Positions 25,251 through 34,443 of a DNA stretch of 64,000 nucleotides are shown here, in pieces. Source of the stretch: Mycobacterium aquaticum (lineage in GTDB: Bacteria; Actinomycetota; Actinomycetes; Mycobacteriales; Mycobacteriaceae); contig NZ_MVHF01000001.1 in the NCBI RefSeq assembly GCF_002086485.1, positions 310,001-374,000 on the forward strand, in the 5' to 3' direction. Numbering within the stretch: position 1 is the stretch's first letter; each line of letters opens with the position of its first letter. Both the position numbers and the translations under genes were made by a program. A model generated the notes under the pieces. That model did no database searches, was not told where the DNA came from, and worked only from the letters and a program-made list of their open reading frames with translations.

Positions 25251-28112
25251 TCAGCTCGCGGAGGGCGAGCGTTCCAGTGCTCGCGCCACCACGCCCTGCG
25301 CCGGACGTTGCCGCACCATCTGCGGCCACCAGAACCAGCGACCCATCAGCGCGGCGATGGACGGGGTCATGAACGACCGGATCACCAGGGTGTCGAACAG
25401 CAGACCCAACCCGATCGTCGAACCGACCTGCGCCACCACGGTCATCTCACTGACCACCATCGACATCATGGTGAACGCGAACACCAGGCCCGCCGCGGTG
25501 ACCACCGACCCGCTGCCGCCCATGGCGCGAATGATCCCGGTGTTGATGCCGGCCGGTAACTCCTCCTTGAGCCGCGCGACGAGCAGCAGGTTGTAGTCGG
25601 CGCCTACGGCCAGCAGCACGATGACCGCCATCGCCATCACCATGAAGTGCAGTTCGATCCCGATCAGGTGTTGCCACACCAGCACGGACAAGCCGAACGA
25701 GGTACCGAGCGAGACCAGCACCGTCCCGACGATCACGGCCGCGGCCACCAGGCTTCGGGTGATGAGCAGCATGATGATGAAGATCAGCGACAGTGCCGAG
25801 ATGCCTGCGATGATCAGGTCGTAGTTGTTGCCTTCCTGCATGTCCTTGAAGGTCGCCGCGGTGCCGCCAAGGTAGATCTTGGACCCCTCGAACGGGGTGT
25901 TCTTCATGGCTTCCCTGGCTGCCTGCTTGATCCCGTCGATCAGCTTGATGCCGTCGGCCGTCAGCGGGTCGCCCTCGTGGGAGATCATGAACCGCACGGC
26001 TTTTCCGTCGGGGGAGATGAAACTCTTCATGCCGCGCTTGAAGTCGCTGTTGTTGAAGGTCTCTGGTGGCAGATAGAAGGTGTCGTCGTTCTTGGAATCG
26101 TTGAACGCGTCACCCATGGCGGATTGGCCGTCCTGCATGGCCGCCATCTGATCCTGCAGACCCTTCTGGGTCTGGTACATGGTGAGCATCATCGTCTTGG
26201 TGCTCTTCATGGTCTCGATCTGCGGCTGCATCATCGCCGCCATCTGCGGCATGAGCGCGTCGAGCCGGTCCATGTCGGGCAGCAACTCCTGAATGGCCGC
26301 CGTCATCGTGTCGACGCCGTCAAGTCCGTCGAACACCGACCGCATCGACCAGCACATCGGGATGTCGTAGCAGTGCGGTTCCCAGTACAGGTAGTTGCGC
26401 AGCGGTCGCAGGAAGTCGTCGAAATCGGAGATGCTGTCCCGCAATTCGGCGACGTCGGTGACCATGTCGTGGGTCTTGCCGACCATGCTGTGCGTCGTCG
26501 CGCTCATCTCCTCCATGAGGGTGATCATCCGGTCCATGATGTCGATGGTCTTCTGCATGTCGTCGGCCTGCAGCAGCATGTCGTCGGCGCGGTCGGTCAG
26601 ATACTTGCGGTTCATGGTCTGCATGACCCCGCCCATGCTCATCTGGGCCGGAATCGTGCTGAACTTCAACGGTTTGCCGTCCGGACGGGTGATGGCCTGC
26701 ACGCTGCCGATGCCGGGCACCTGGAAGATGGCCTTGGCGATCTTGTCGATCACCAGGAAGTCGGCCGAGTTGCGGACGTCGTGGTCGGTTTCGATGAGCA
26801 GCAACTCGGGGTTCATCTTGGCCGGCGAGAAGTGGCGTTCGGCAGCGGCGTATCCCGCGTTGGCGGGCAGATCGGCGGGCAGATAGTTGCGGTCGTTGTA
26901 ATTGGTCCGGTAGCCCGGCAGCGTGAGCAGCCCGACCAACGACAGCAGGATGGTGCCGAGCAGCACCGGACCCGGCCAGCGCACGACGAATGCTCCCAGG
27001 CGTCGCCAACCCCGGATCCGCATGGCCCGCCGTGGCTCGAGTGTGCGCCCGAACCGGCTCGTGACCGTGACCAGTGCAGGCCCGAGAGTCAGTGCCGCGA
27101 ACACCGCGACCACCATGCCGACCGCCATCGGGATGCCCAGCGACTGGAAATACGGCAAGCGGGTGAAATGCAGACAGAACGTCGCGCCCGCGATCGTCAT
27201 ACCCGAGCCCAGCACCACGTGCGCGGTGCCGTGGAACATCGTGTAGTAGGCCTGTTCTCGGTCCTCGCCGTTGCCGCGGGCTTCCTGATAGCGGCCGATG
27301 AGAAAGATCGCGTAGTCCGTGGCGGCGGCGATCGCCAGGGTCACCAAAAGCTGAGTGGCGAAGGGTGTCAGCCCGATCAGATTGTGATAGCCGAGGAACG
27401 CGACCACGCCGCGCGCCGCCGACAACTCCAGGACCACCATGGCCAGCACGATGATCACGGTGATCACCGACCGGTAGACCAGGAGCAGCATCGTGATGAT
27501 CACGGCGAACGTGACCATCTCGATCAACTGGACACTGCGATCGGCGGAGATCTGCTGATCGGCAGCCAGGGCCGTCGGGCCGGTCACATACACCTGCACC
27601 CCGGGCGGCGGGGACAGCCCTTTGACCAGCTTCTGGACCGACTCCACCGACTCGTTGGCCAACGTCTCACCCATGTTGCCGACGAGATAGACCTGTACGT
27701 AGGCGGCTCTGAGATCGTTGCTCTGGGCCCCGGCCTTGGTCAGCGGATCGCCCCAGAAATCCTGGACGTGTTCGACATGCTTGGTGTCGGCCTTCAGCTT
27801 GGCGACCATGTCGTTGTAGAAGTAGTGCGCATCGTCGCCGAGCGGTTTGTCACCTTCGAGCACGATCATCGCGGAGCTGTCGGAGTGGAACTCGTCGAAC
27901 ACCACCCCGACGCGTTTCATCGCGATCACCGACGGCGCCTCGTCCGGACTCATCGACACCGAGCGCATCTGGGCCACGGCCTCGAGCTGAGGCACGGTCA
28001 TGTTGAGCACCACGACCAGGCCGATCCACCCGAGGATGATCGGAATGGCGAGTCGGCGAATCCAACGTGCGATCCCGGTGTGGGTCGTCGTGGATTTGCT
28101 GGGCTCGGCCAT
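25251..28112 (-). CDS. MmpL-family RND transporter
   Basis: This 953-residue inner-membrane protein has the MmpL layout: TM1 ([15 protein letters not shown]), a first periplasmic domain, five TMs, a long second periplasmic domain (~420-750) and five more TMs. The proton-relay Asp-Tyr pairs are seen in [17 protein letters not shown] and [15 protein letters not shown]. The second periplasmic domain is Met-rich with coiled-coil character ([34 protein letters not shown]) and holds a [10 protein letters not shown] segment, as in the MmpL4/MmpL5 subgroup. These export lipids, siderophores or drugs. No mmpS gene lies next to it, which is unusual for that subgroup. An acetamidase gene precedes it by 77 bp. 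Confidence 0.92.
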   Translation of the reverse strand: MAEPSKSTTTHTGIARWIRRLAIPIILGWIGLVVVLNMTVPQLEAVAQMRSVSMSPDEAPSVIAMKRVGVVFDEFHSDSSAMIVLEGDKPLGDDAHYFYNDMVAKLKADTKHVEHVQDFWGDPLTKAGAQSNDLRAAYVQVYLVGNMGETLANESVESVQKLVKGLSPPPGVQVYVTGPTALAADQQISADRSVQLIEMVTFAVIITMLLLVYRSVITVIIVLAMVVLELSAARGVVAFLGYHNLIGLTPFATQLLVTLAIAAATDYAIFLIGRYQEARGNGEDREQAYYTMFHGTAHVVLGSGMTIAGATFCLHFTRLPYFQSLGIPMAVGMVVAVFAALTLGPALVTVTSRFGRTLEPRRAMRIRGWRRLGAFVVRWPGPVLLGTILLSLVGLLTLPGYRTNYNDRNYLPADLPANAGYAAAERHFSPAKMNPELLLIETDHDVRNSADFLVIDKIAKAIFQVPGIGSVQAITRPDGKPLKFSTIPAQMSMGGVMQTMNRKYLTDRADDMLLQADDMQKTIDIMDRMITLMEEMSATTHSMVGKTHDMVTDVAELRDSISDFDDFLRPLRNYLYWEPHCYDIPMCWSMRSVFDGLDGVDTMTAAIQELLPDMDRLDALMPQMAAMMQPQIETMKSTKTMMLTMYQTQKGLQDQMAAMQDGQSAMGDAFNDSKNDDTFYLPPETFNNSDFKRGMKSFISPDGKAVRFMISHEGDPLTADGIKLIDGIKQAAREAMKNTPFEGSKIYLGGTAATFKDMQEGNNYDLIIAGISALSLIFIIMLLITRSLVAAAVIVGTVLVSLGTSFGLSVLVWQHLIGIELHFMVMAMAVIVLLAVGADYNLLLVARLKEELPAGINTGIIRAMGGSGSVVTAAGLVFAFTMMSMVVSEMTVVAQVGSTIGLGLLFDTLVIRSFMTPSIAALMGRWFWWPQMVRQRPAQGVVARALERSPSAS

Positions 28113-28189
28113 CTGGAGAAAACCTTGGTATCGGATGCGGGCAGGGCTGCGCCGACCCTATCCGGTTGAGCGGTCGTTTAGTGAGCCCC

Positions 28190-29218
28190 CTACGAGTAGG
28201 AGATCGCGCCCAGTGCCCGTGCGGCGCTGCGCAGCTCCGCATGAATCCCGCCGTAGGCAGCCGCCGGCGGCAGCAGCCGCTTGTCGATCTTGGTCGCCGA
28301 GCTGTAGTTGACGTCGACGACATTGGCGATCGGTGCGAGCGCGATCTGCGTCAGAAGCTGGTAGGCGTCGAGCCGGTCGAGTCCGTAGAGCTCGCCGAGC
28401 CACGTGATCATCTCCACCTGACCGGCCCGCCACGCCTCTTCCAGTGGCCGCCCGGAACCGATCGCCAGCAGATGGGTGTCAGTCTCCAGCCGCGGCCACG
28501 CCGGGCCGCCGCCACCTTTGATGAGGTCGACGATGGCCGTGATGTTCATGGCGCCCTCGACGGCGGTGCCGCATGCTTCGCCTTCGCCCTGGCGGTAGTG
28601 CCCGTCACCGAGAGAGAACAGCGCGCCTTCGACGTTGACGCGTAGATAACAGGTGGCGCCAGCGGTCATGTCCGGCGAGTCCATGTTGCCGCCGAACGCG
28701 TCGGGCACCAGAGAGCTGCGGACCTCGCGGCGCGCGGGAGCAACTCCGACGGTGCCCAGCATCGGGTTGGCCGGCAACGTCACCTCGAAATCGCTGCCCC
28801 GGGCCGAGAAGCCGACTGTGCGTGCGGCGGAGTCGTATTCGTAGATCCAGGTGCGCTCCCGCAGCGGGTCCTGCAGGGTGGGGCTGACCGGGATGCTGGT
28901 CAGCCCGCCGAAGAACGGGATCAGGGTCGACGCACCCCAGCTGCGGGCCGGCGTGAGATCGACCAGATGGACCGCCAGGGTGTCACCGGGCTCGGCGCCC
29001 TCGATCCAGAACGGACCGGTCTGCGGATTGAGGTCCTCGGTGTCCAGCGCGACGGTGGCCACAGAGTCGAGGCTGGTGATGCGTCCGCCGAAGGCGTCCT
29101 CGGCCCACAGCGTCAACACGGTCCCGGGCTTGATCCGCATGACGGGTTCGGCGCCGCCGAAGGTGTAGTTCATCTGCTCGACGGTCGGCACGAAGGTGAT
29201 GTGGTCCATGACGGCCAT
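28190..29218 (-). CDS. Acetamidase/formamidase family protein (short form)
   Basis: This 342-residue protein belongs to the FmdA/AmdA acetamidase-formamidase family, which hydrolyses short aliphatic amides to acid and ammonia. Matching stretches include VEGAEPGDTLAVHLVDL, NMDSPDMTAGATCYLRVNVEGALFSLGDGHYRQGEGEACGTAVEG and the C-terminal VNYSSATKIDKRLLP. It is about 70 residues shorter than the second family member at 29684 and only distantly similar. The start ATG 29218 (MAVMDHITF) is preferred to the frame opening at 29284. It is divergent from the fmdB/amidase pair. Confidence 0.85.
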   Translation of the reverse strand: MAVMDHITFVPTVEQMNYTFGGAEPVMRIKPGTVLTLWAEDAFGGRITSLDSVATVALDTEDLNPQTGPFWIEGAEPGDTLAVHLVDLTPARSWGASTLIPFFGGLTSIPVSPTLQDPLRERTWIYEYDSAARTVGFSARGSDFEVTLPANPMLGTVGVAPARREVRSSLVPDAFGGNMDSPDMTAGATCYLRVNVEGALFSLGDGHYRQGEGEACGTAVEGAMNITAIVDLIKGGGGPAWPRLETDTHLLAIGSGRPLEEAWRAGQVEMITWLGELYGLDRLDAYQLLTQIALAPIANVVDVNYSSATKIDKRLLPPAAAYGGIHAELRSAARALGAISYS

Positions 29219-29388
29219 CTTTACGGATAAGAGGACACCGGGCACCTGAGTTTCGGCGCAGCCGTCGGCTCGCGCCCAAATCAATTCCAGATGGAAATTT
29301 TTTTGTCAAAGTGTCGCGCGCACAGTGCCATCCGTGGGTAGGGTGGCTCATGACTCGATCGCAGTTCCGGAGATGGTGAGGAAAGCCG

Positions 29389-29673
29389 TTGGTTCTGTAC
29401 GTGTTTCGATGCGACTCCGGTTGCGGCACCACCGAACGACGGTTTGCGATGAACGCACGACCCGACGTGATCGACTGCCCGAGCTGCAGCGGTGCGGCCC
29501 GCCGGATGATGTCGTCACCCAACCTCGGCCGCGCCGACAAGGCTGCGATGGCGTTGCAGGACTCGACGCGCGCCACCGCCGACCGCCCTGCCGTCGTCAG
29601 CTCGCCCTCACCGTCGCTTCGGCGGCAGAAGGTCTCGCGCAACCCGCTTCACCAAAAATTGCCCCGCCCCTGA
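29389..29673 (+). CDS. FmdB-type zinc-ribbon protein
   Basis: This 94-residue protein begins with the FmdB zinc ribbon: YVFRCDSGCGTTERRF..IDCPSCSGAARRMMSSP, with C8, C12, C30 and C33 as zinc ligands. FmdB-like proteins accompany formamidase genes in several bacteria and are described as putative regulators. The tail is basic and Ser-rich. The start is TTG 29389, preceded by GAGGAAAG. The stop lies only 10 bp before the amidase ATG, so the two form an operon. Confidence 0.8.
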   Translation: MVLYVFRCDSGCGTTERRFAMNARPDVIDCPSCSGAARRMMSSPNLGRADKAAMALQDSTRATADRPAVVSSPSPSLRRQKVSRNPLHQKLPRP

Positions 29674-29683
29674 AGGAGGATCA

Positions 29684-30940
29684 ATGCCCGAAGTTGTGTT
29701 CCCGCTCGATTCGACCAAGAAGTTCACCGATCAGGAGAAGCTGGGGCACAACCGGTGGCACCCGGACATTCCGGCCGCGGTCACGGTCAAGAAGGGTGAT
29801 TCGTTCCGCGTGCACTGTCGTGAGTGGTTCGACGGCGCGATCGTCAACGACGATTCCGCCGACGACATCCTCAACGCGCCGTTGACCACGGTGCACGTGC
29901 TGTCCGGTCCGATCGCGGTCGAAGGTGCCAAGCCCGGGGATCTGCTGATCGTCGACATCCTCGACGTGGGACCCATCCCGCAGGAGGATTCGGGTCCACT
30001 GGCCGGTCAGGGGTGGGGCTACACGGGCATCTTCCCCAAGCTCAACGGCGGCGGTTTTCTCACCGACCAGTTCCCCGATGCCTACAAGGCCATCTGGGAT
30101 TTCTCCGGGCAGAAGGCCACCTCGCGCCACGTGCCCCACGTCGAGTTCACCGGCATCGTGCACCCGGGCCTGATGGGTACCGCGCCGTCGAGCGGCCTGC
30201 TGGCGAAGTGGAACACCCGCGAGGCTGCGCTGATCGCCACCGACCCCGACCGGGTTCCGCCGCTGGCGCTGCCACCCGAGCCGCGTGATGCGATCCTCGG
30301 CGGCCTCACCGGCGACGCCTTTAGCAAGGCCGCCGCCGAGGCCGCCCGCACCGCCCCGCCGCGGGAGAACGGCGGCAACCAGGACATCAAGAACCTCACC
30401 AAGGGCAGCCGGGTCTTTTATCCCGTATACGTCGACGGAGCCAACTTGTCGGTCGGCGATCTGCACTTCTCCCAGGGCGACGGCGAGATCACCTTCTGCG
30501 GCGCCATCGAGATGGGCGGCTTCATCGATCTGCGCGTCGACGTGATCCCGGGCGGCATGGAAACCTACGGCGTCGGGGAGAACGCCATATTCATGCCCGG
30601 CAACACCGATCCGCAGTACTCCGAGTGGCTGGCGTTCTCCGGCACCTCGGTCACCCTCGACGGCGAGCAGCGCTACCTGGACTCGCATCTGTCCTACCAG
30701 CGCGCCTGCCTGCACGCCATCGACTATCTGTCGAAGTTCGGCTACAGCCCTGAGCAGGCGTATCTGCTGCTGGGCGCCGCGCCCATCGAGGGTCGGCTAT
30801 CGGGCGTGGTGGACATCCCGAATGCCTGTGCGACGGTGTATATCCCGACGGCCATCTTCGACTTCCCGGTTACGCCCTCGGCATCGGGGCCCGTCACGAT
30901 CGACCCGGGCATCGGAGCGCCGCACTCGTCGTTCAACTGA
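29684..30940 (+). CDS. fmdA: Formamidase/acetamidase (M. smegmatis AmdA-like)
   Basis: This 418-residue amidase closely resembles the inducible acetamidase of M. smegmatis and FmdA of Methylophilus. Conserved parts are LGHNRWHPDIPAAVTVKKGDSFRVHCREWFDGAI, HVEFTGIVHPGLMGTAPS, ENGGNQDIKNLTKGS and LHFSQGDGEITFCGAIEMGGFIDL. It should release ammonia from formamide or acetamide in the cytosol, giving carbon and nitrogen. GAAGGAGG directly upstream is a near-consensus ribosome site. It forms an operon with the fmdB gene. Confidence 0.92.
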   Translation: MPEVVFPLDSTKKFTDQEKLGHNRWHPDIPAAVTVKKGDSFRVHCREWFDGAIVNDDSADDILNAPLTTVHVLSGPIAVEGAKPGDLLIVDILDVGPIPQEDSGPLAGQGWGYTGIFPKLNGGGFLTDQFPDAYKAIWDFSGQKATSRHVPHVEFTGIVHPGLMGTAPSSGLLAKWNTREAALIATDPDRVPPLALPPEPRDAILGGLTGDAFSKAAAEAARTAPPRENGGNQDIKNLTKGSRVFYPVYVDGANLSVGDLHFSQGDGEITFCGAIEMGGFIDLRVDVIPGGMETYGVGENAIFMPGNTDPQYSEWLAFSGTSVTLDGEQRYLDSHLSYQRACLHAIDYLSKFGYSPEQAYLLLGAAPIEGRLSGVVDIPNACATVYIPTAIFDFPVTPSASGPVTIDPGIGAPHSSFN

Positions 30941-31114
30941 CGACCTCCGGCTATCCTCGTTCCCGAGACCACCGCGTCCCGCCCGGGCTCGGTGAAACCG
31001 CGTCGCGCGACCGCTCCGCCTGGATACCGCGACGCCTGGTGCACCGGCGACCTTTCGGTCGTGTGCCTGGATGGTGGTCGCAGACCGTGTCCAGGCGGCC
31101 GAAAGGATCGTGGA

Positions 31115-32701
31115 ATGGCATCCCCCCACGACGCCTCGCGCGTCGGCACCCGGTTCGGGCCGTATGAACTGAGGTCGCTGATAGGCGTCGGGGGGATGGG
31201 CGAGGTGTACCGCGCCTACGACACGGTCAGGGACCGGATGGTCGCGGTGAAACTGCTCCGTACCGAGGTGGCCGCCGACCGGAGTTATCAGGCGCGGTTT
31301 CGACGCGAGTCGCGGGCAGCCGCACGGCTGCAGGAACCGCATGTGATCCCGGTGCACGACTTCGGCGACATCGATGGTGTCCTCTACATCGACATGCGCC
31401 TGGTCGAAGGCGCCAGCGTCAAAGAAGTGCTGAGGACCGACGGTCCGCTCGATCCCGCGCGGACCGTGTCGATCGTCACACAGGTGGCGTCGGCCCTGGA
31501 CGCCGCACACACCGACGGTCTGGTGCACCGCGACATCAAACCGGAGAACGTCCTTCTCACTGGCGACGATTTCGCCTACCTGGTGGACTTCGGCATCGCC
31601 CACATCGGCGGCGAGGCGACCGTGACCATGACGGGCGTGCTGATCGGGTCCAGTGCCTACATGGCGCCGGAGCGGTTCTCCGGCGCTACGGTGGGGCCAC
31701 CTGCCGACATCTACGCGCTGACCTGCCTGCTTTTCGAATGCCTCATCGGTCGCCCGCCGTTCGAGACCGGCGATCTCCGCCAGCTCATGAGCGCCCACAT
31801 GTTCTCCGCTCCGCCGCGGCCGAGCATCATGCGCCGCGGCATACCGCGCGCATTCGACGACGTCATTGCCCGCGGCATGGCCAAGGACCCCACCCACCGG
31901 TACGCATCGGCCGGGGAGCTGGCCAGAGCAGCCCGGGATGCGCTCTCGGGGACGCCGGCCCTCGCTCCGCCCCCGCCGCCGGTTCCGGAACCGGCGGTCG
32001 CTCCCCGCCCCACGCCGCCGCCGAGCACGCGGGAGTTCTCGTCGGTCTACCCGACGCCCACCGTGAGCGGCGAGGCGCCGTATCCGCCGCCACCCCCGGT
32101 CCATGCCCCTGTGGCTCAGGTCCGGCGCCGGCGCTGGACACCAGGGCAGGTGCGGTTGGTGATTGCGACGGTGCTGCTGCTCGGTGTCGCCGGGATCCTG
32201 GCGGCGATCTTGGCGCTCAGCGGAAACGACCGTGGTGCGACGACGCCCAAGACGCCGTTGGCAGTGCCGCCCTCGGCGACCAGTACGAGTGCACCCGACG
32301 ATTCGACGAGCGAGTCGACGACCGACACCACCACAACGACGACGACGAAGACATCCACGTCGCGATCGGCCGCGGCGCCCATCTCCGGGGCCGACGCCCA
32401 GGGCTTCGTGGGCCATACCGCCCGCTGCGACTCGGGCAGCACGCCGGCGGCGATGATCAAGACGGCGTCGTCCATCGCGGTGATCTGCCAGAGCGGGCCG
32501 GACAGCTACTACTACCGCGGCGAACGCCTCAGCGACGGTGCCCACCTAGAAATCGCCTCGGCTCAACGATCCGGTGACGGGTTCAACGCCACCAACCCAG
32601 CCGACGGCGCCCAGTACGAGATCCGCCCCGACAGCCTCACCATCATCAGCAACGGCCACGTCGATTCCGAGGAGCCGGCGCAGCAGTACTCGGCGGGTTA
32701 G
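31115..32701 (+). CDS. Transmembrane Ser/Thr protein kinase (PknB/PknF-type)
   Basis: This 528-residue receptor kinase has an N-terminal Hanks-type kinase domain with GVGGMGEVY (residues 24-31), the AVK lysine (K46), HRDIKPEN (D140), DFG (158-160) and APE (184-186). A Pro-rich juxtamembrane linker leads to one TM helix (LVIATVLLLGVAGILAAILAL, ~335-355). An extracellular Thr/Ser-rich spacer is followed by a small domain holding two Cys (ARCDSGS and IAVICQSG). There are no PASTA repeats. The start ATG 31115 fits the kinase alignment; the frame is open 40 codons further upstream. The target is unknown. It is convergent with the adenylate cyclase gene, 9 bp apart. Confidence 0.9.
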   Translation: MASPHDASRVGTRFGPYELRSLIGVGGMGEVYRAYDTVRDRMVAVKLLRTEVAADRSYQARFRRESRAAARLQEPHVIPVHDFGDIDGVLYIDMRLVEGASVKEVLRTDGPLDPARTVSIVTQVASALDAAHTDGLVHRDIKPENVLLTGDDFAYLVDFGIAHIGGEATVTMTGVLIGSSAYMAPERFSGATVGPPADIYALTCLLFECLIGRPPFETGDLRQLMSAHMFSAPPRPSIMRRGIPRAFDDVIARGMAKDPTHRYASAGELARAARDALSGTPALAPPPPPVPEPAVAPRPTPPPSTREFSSVYPTPTVSGEAPYPPPPPVHAPVAQVRRRRWTPGQVRLVIATVLLLGVAGILAAILALSGNDRGATTPKTPLAVPPSATSTSAPDDSTSESTTDTTTTTTTKTSTSRSAAAPISGADAQGFVGHTARCDSGSTPAAMIKTASSIAVICQSGPDSYYYRGERLSDGAHLEIASAQRSGDGFNATNPADGAQYEIRPDSLTIISNGHVDSEEPAQQYSAG

Positions 32702-32710
32702 CCGCGCGCG

Positions 32711-34219
32711 TCACGCGGGCGCGTAGAGCTGCACGGGAGTGGTCTTGCCCTTGAGTGTCAGGCCCGGACGTTCGGCGAACGCGACGCGGTGGTCGGTGAG
32801 GAGTTCCAGGGTGTCGGCCGTGAGCAGGACGGCGTCGCCGGTCTGCCGGGTGGCTGCCTCCACCCGGGCGGCCACGTTGACCGTGTCGCCGATGACCGAG
32901 AACTCGAAACGTCCGGCGCCGCCGACATTTCCGGCCACCACCGGACCGGAGTTGAGCCCGACGCCCACCGACAGCCGTCCACCGAACTCGACGTGCACGG
33001 CATCGGCGATCTGCAGGGCGGCCGCGAGCGCCTCGTCGGCGTGACGGGCCCGGTGCCTGGGCGCGCCGAACACCGCCATCAGACCGTCACCGGCGTACTT
33101 GTCGACGTGCCCGTGGTGTTGATGCACGAGCGGGACGATCCGCTCGAACAGGCGGTTGAGTGTGGCGACCACATCGGCGGGCGGAAGCTGCTCGGCGAAG
33201 GTGGTGAAACCGCGGACATCGACGAACATCAGGGTGACGTCGACCTCCTGGCCCTGTAGCGGTCCGCCCGCGCACAGGATGTGTTCGGCCACATCCCGAT
33301 CCACGTATGTGCCGAATGCGGCCCGAATGCGTTCGCGCTCGGCCAAACCCGCTGCCATGGTGTTGAAACCGGCTTGCAGTCGGCCGATTTCGCTCGCGTC
33401 GTCGACCTCGACGCGAGCTTCGAAGTCGCCGTTCTGGATTCGTGCCAGTGCGTGGCGCAGTGCCCGCACGCGTTCGGCCACCGAGCGCACCGCCACCAGA
33501 ATCGCGAAGAGCCCCACCACGAATGCCACCGCCACGAGCACCAGGATGGCTCCGATGGTGCGCTGGGTTCGGTAGTCGGTGTCGGCGAGATACCCGAGCG
33601 CCAACATCGCGACGCCCAGCAGTGGCACACCCGTGGCCAACGTCCAGGCCATCGTGAGCCTGCGTTGGATCGTCGGGCCGACGCGGCGTTCGGGCGCACC
33701 GCCACTGAGCGCGCGGGCCGAGATGGGCCGCATGACGCGTTCGGAAATCAGGTACCACACTGCGCTGGTGGACATTCCGCCCAACGTCACCACACAGAAG
33801 ATGTAGAGCGCGGTGGACAATGCATCAGGCACGGCCAGTGAACCGAAGACCACCGCTCCGACACCCCACACGATGACCGACATCCGCACCGCCTCGCCGG
33901 GTGCACCCAGTGTCATCCGTTGTTCGGCGGCGGTCGGGAGTCGGTTCTCCCGCAGCCACGCGGTACTCGCGGCGAACCGGTGCCGCCGTACCCGCAACAT
34001 CACCGGGATCGCGACGACGAGGAATGCGACCAGTGCGGTACCGCCGCGAATGAGCAACCGCTCGGTGGCCATCGGGCTCAGCACGATCGGGGCGGCGAAC
34101 GCCAGGAATGCCCCGACGGTCACCCCGCCGGAGATGCTGACGGCGGCCGCTCCCCACACCCACCGTTTGAACGTGGTGCAGCGGAGTGCCTCACCGGCGT
34201 CCGCAGCGATCACGTCCAT
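32711..34219 (-). CDS. Membrane class III adenylate cyclase with HAMP domain
   Basis: This 502-residue protein has about six N-terminal TM segments, a HAMP linker (VRSVAERVRALRHALARIQNGDFEARVEVDDASEIGRLQAGFNTMAAGL) and a C-terminal catalytic domain. The latter holds both metal Asp residues (LMFVDVRGFTTFAEQ and DKYAGDGLMAVFG) and the VIGDTVNVAARVEA transition-state motif. It makes cAMP from ATP at the membrane and resembles the M. tuberculosis Rv1318c-Rv1320c/Rv3645 group. It has no periplasmic sensor domain, so TM or HAMP input is likely. Confidence 0.92.
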   Translation of the reverse strand: MDVIAADAGEALRCTTFKRWVWGAAAVSISGGVTVGAFLAFAAPIVLSPMATERLLIRGGTALVAFLVVAIPVMLRVRRHRFAASTAWLRENRLPTAAEQRMTLGAPGEAVRMSVIVWGVGAVVFGSLAVPDALSTALYIFCVVTLGGMSTSAVWYLISERVMRPISARALSGGAPERRVGPTIQRRLTMAWTLATGVPLLGVAMLALGYLADTDYRTQRTIGAILVLVAVAFVVGLFAILVAVRSVAERVRALRHALARIQNGDFEARVEVDDASEIGRLQAGFNTMAAGLAERERIRAAFGTYVDRDVAEHILCAGGPLQGQEVDVTLMFVDVRGFTTFAEQLPPADVVATLNRLFERIVPLVHQHHGHVDKYAGDGLMAVFGAPRHRARHADEALAAALQIADAVHVEFGGRLSVGVGLNSGPVVAGNVGGAGRFEFSVIGDTVNVAARVEAATRQTGDAVLLTADTLELLTDHRVAFAERPGLTLKGKTTPVQLYAPA

Positions 34220-34443
34220 ACCGAAAGCCTGCTGACACCGACGGGGGCCGACTAGCGTAGTGCGCTACTCGATCGCTGCAAAGCCCTGATTTGGTCGGTG
34301 TCGGCCGTTCGGATGATTTCACCGGAGTTTTGCTTTCAACCGGGTTATCCCGGCTGACCGGGCATGCTAGCTTTTGCCAAGTTTGAGGTTTCGTGCGCAT
34401 CTGCGGGGCGGTGTCGTGCGCATGACGAGGGTGGAGGGCCTTC

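Noticed and set aside
25647..28169. Very long plus-strand open frame (840 codons) antisense to the MmpL gene
   Set aside because: It mirrors the MmpL codons exactly. The translation is rich in His/Arg/Gln with no domain or ribosome site. It is a shadow frame caused by high GC.
27850..28323. Possible mmpS gene upstream of mmpL
   Set aside because: The frame overlaps the mmpL start in another frame, has no N-terminal TM helix and is Arg/Pro-rich. It is a shadow.
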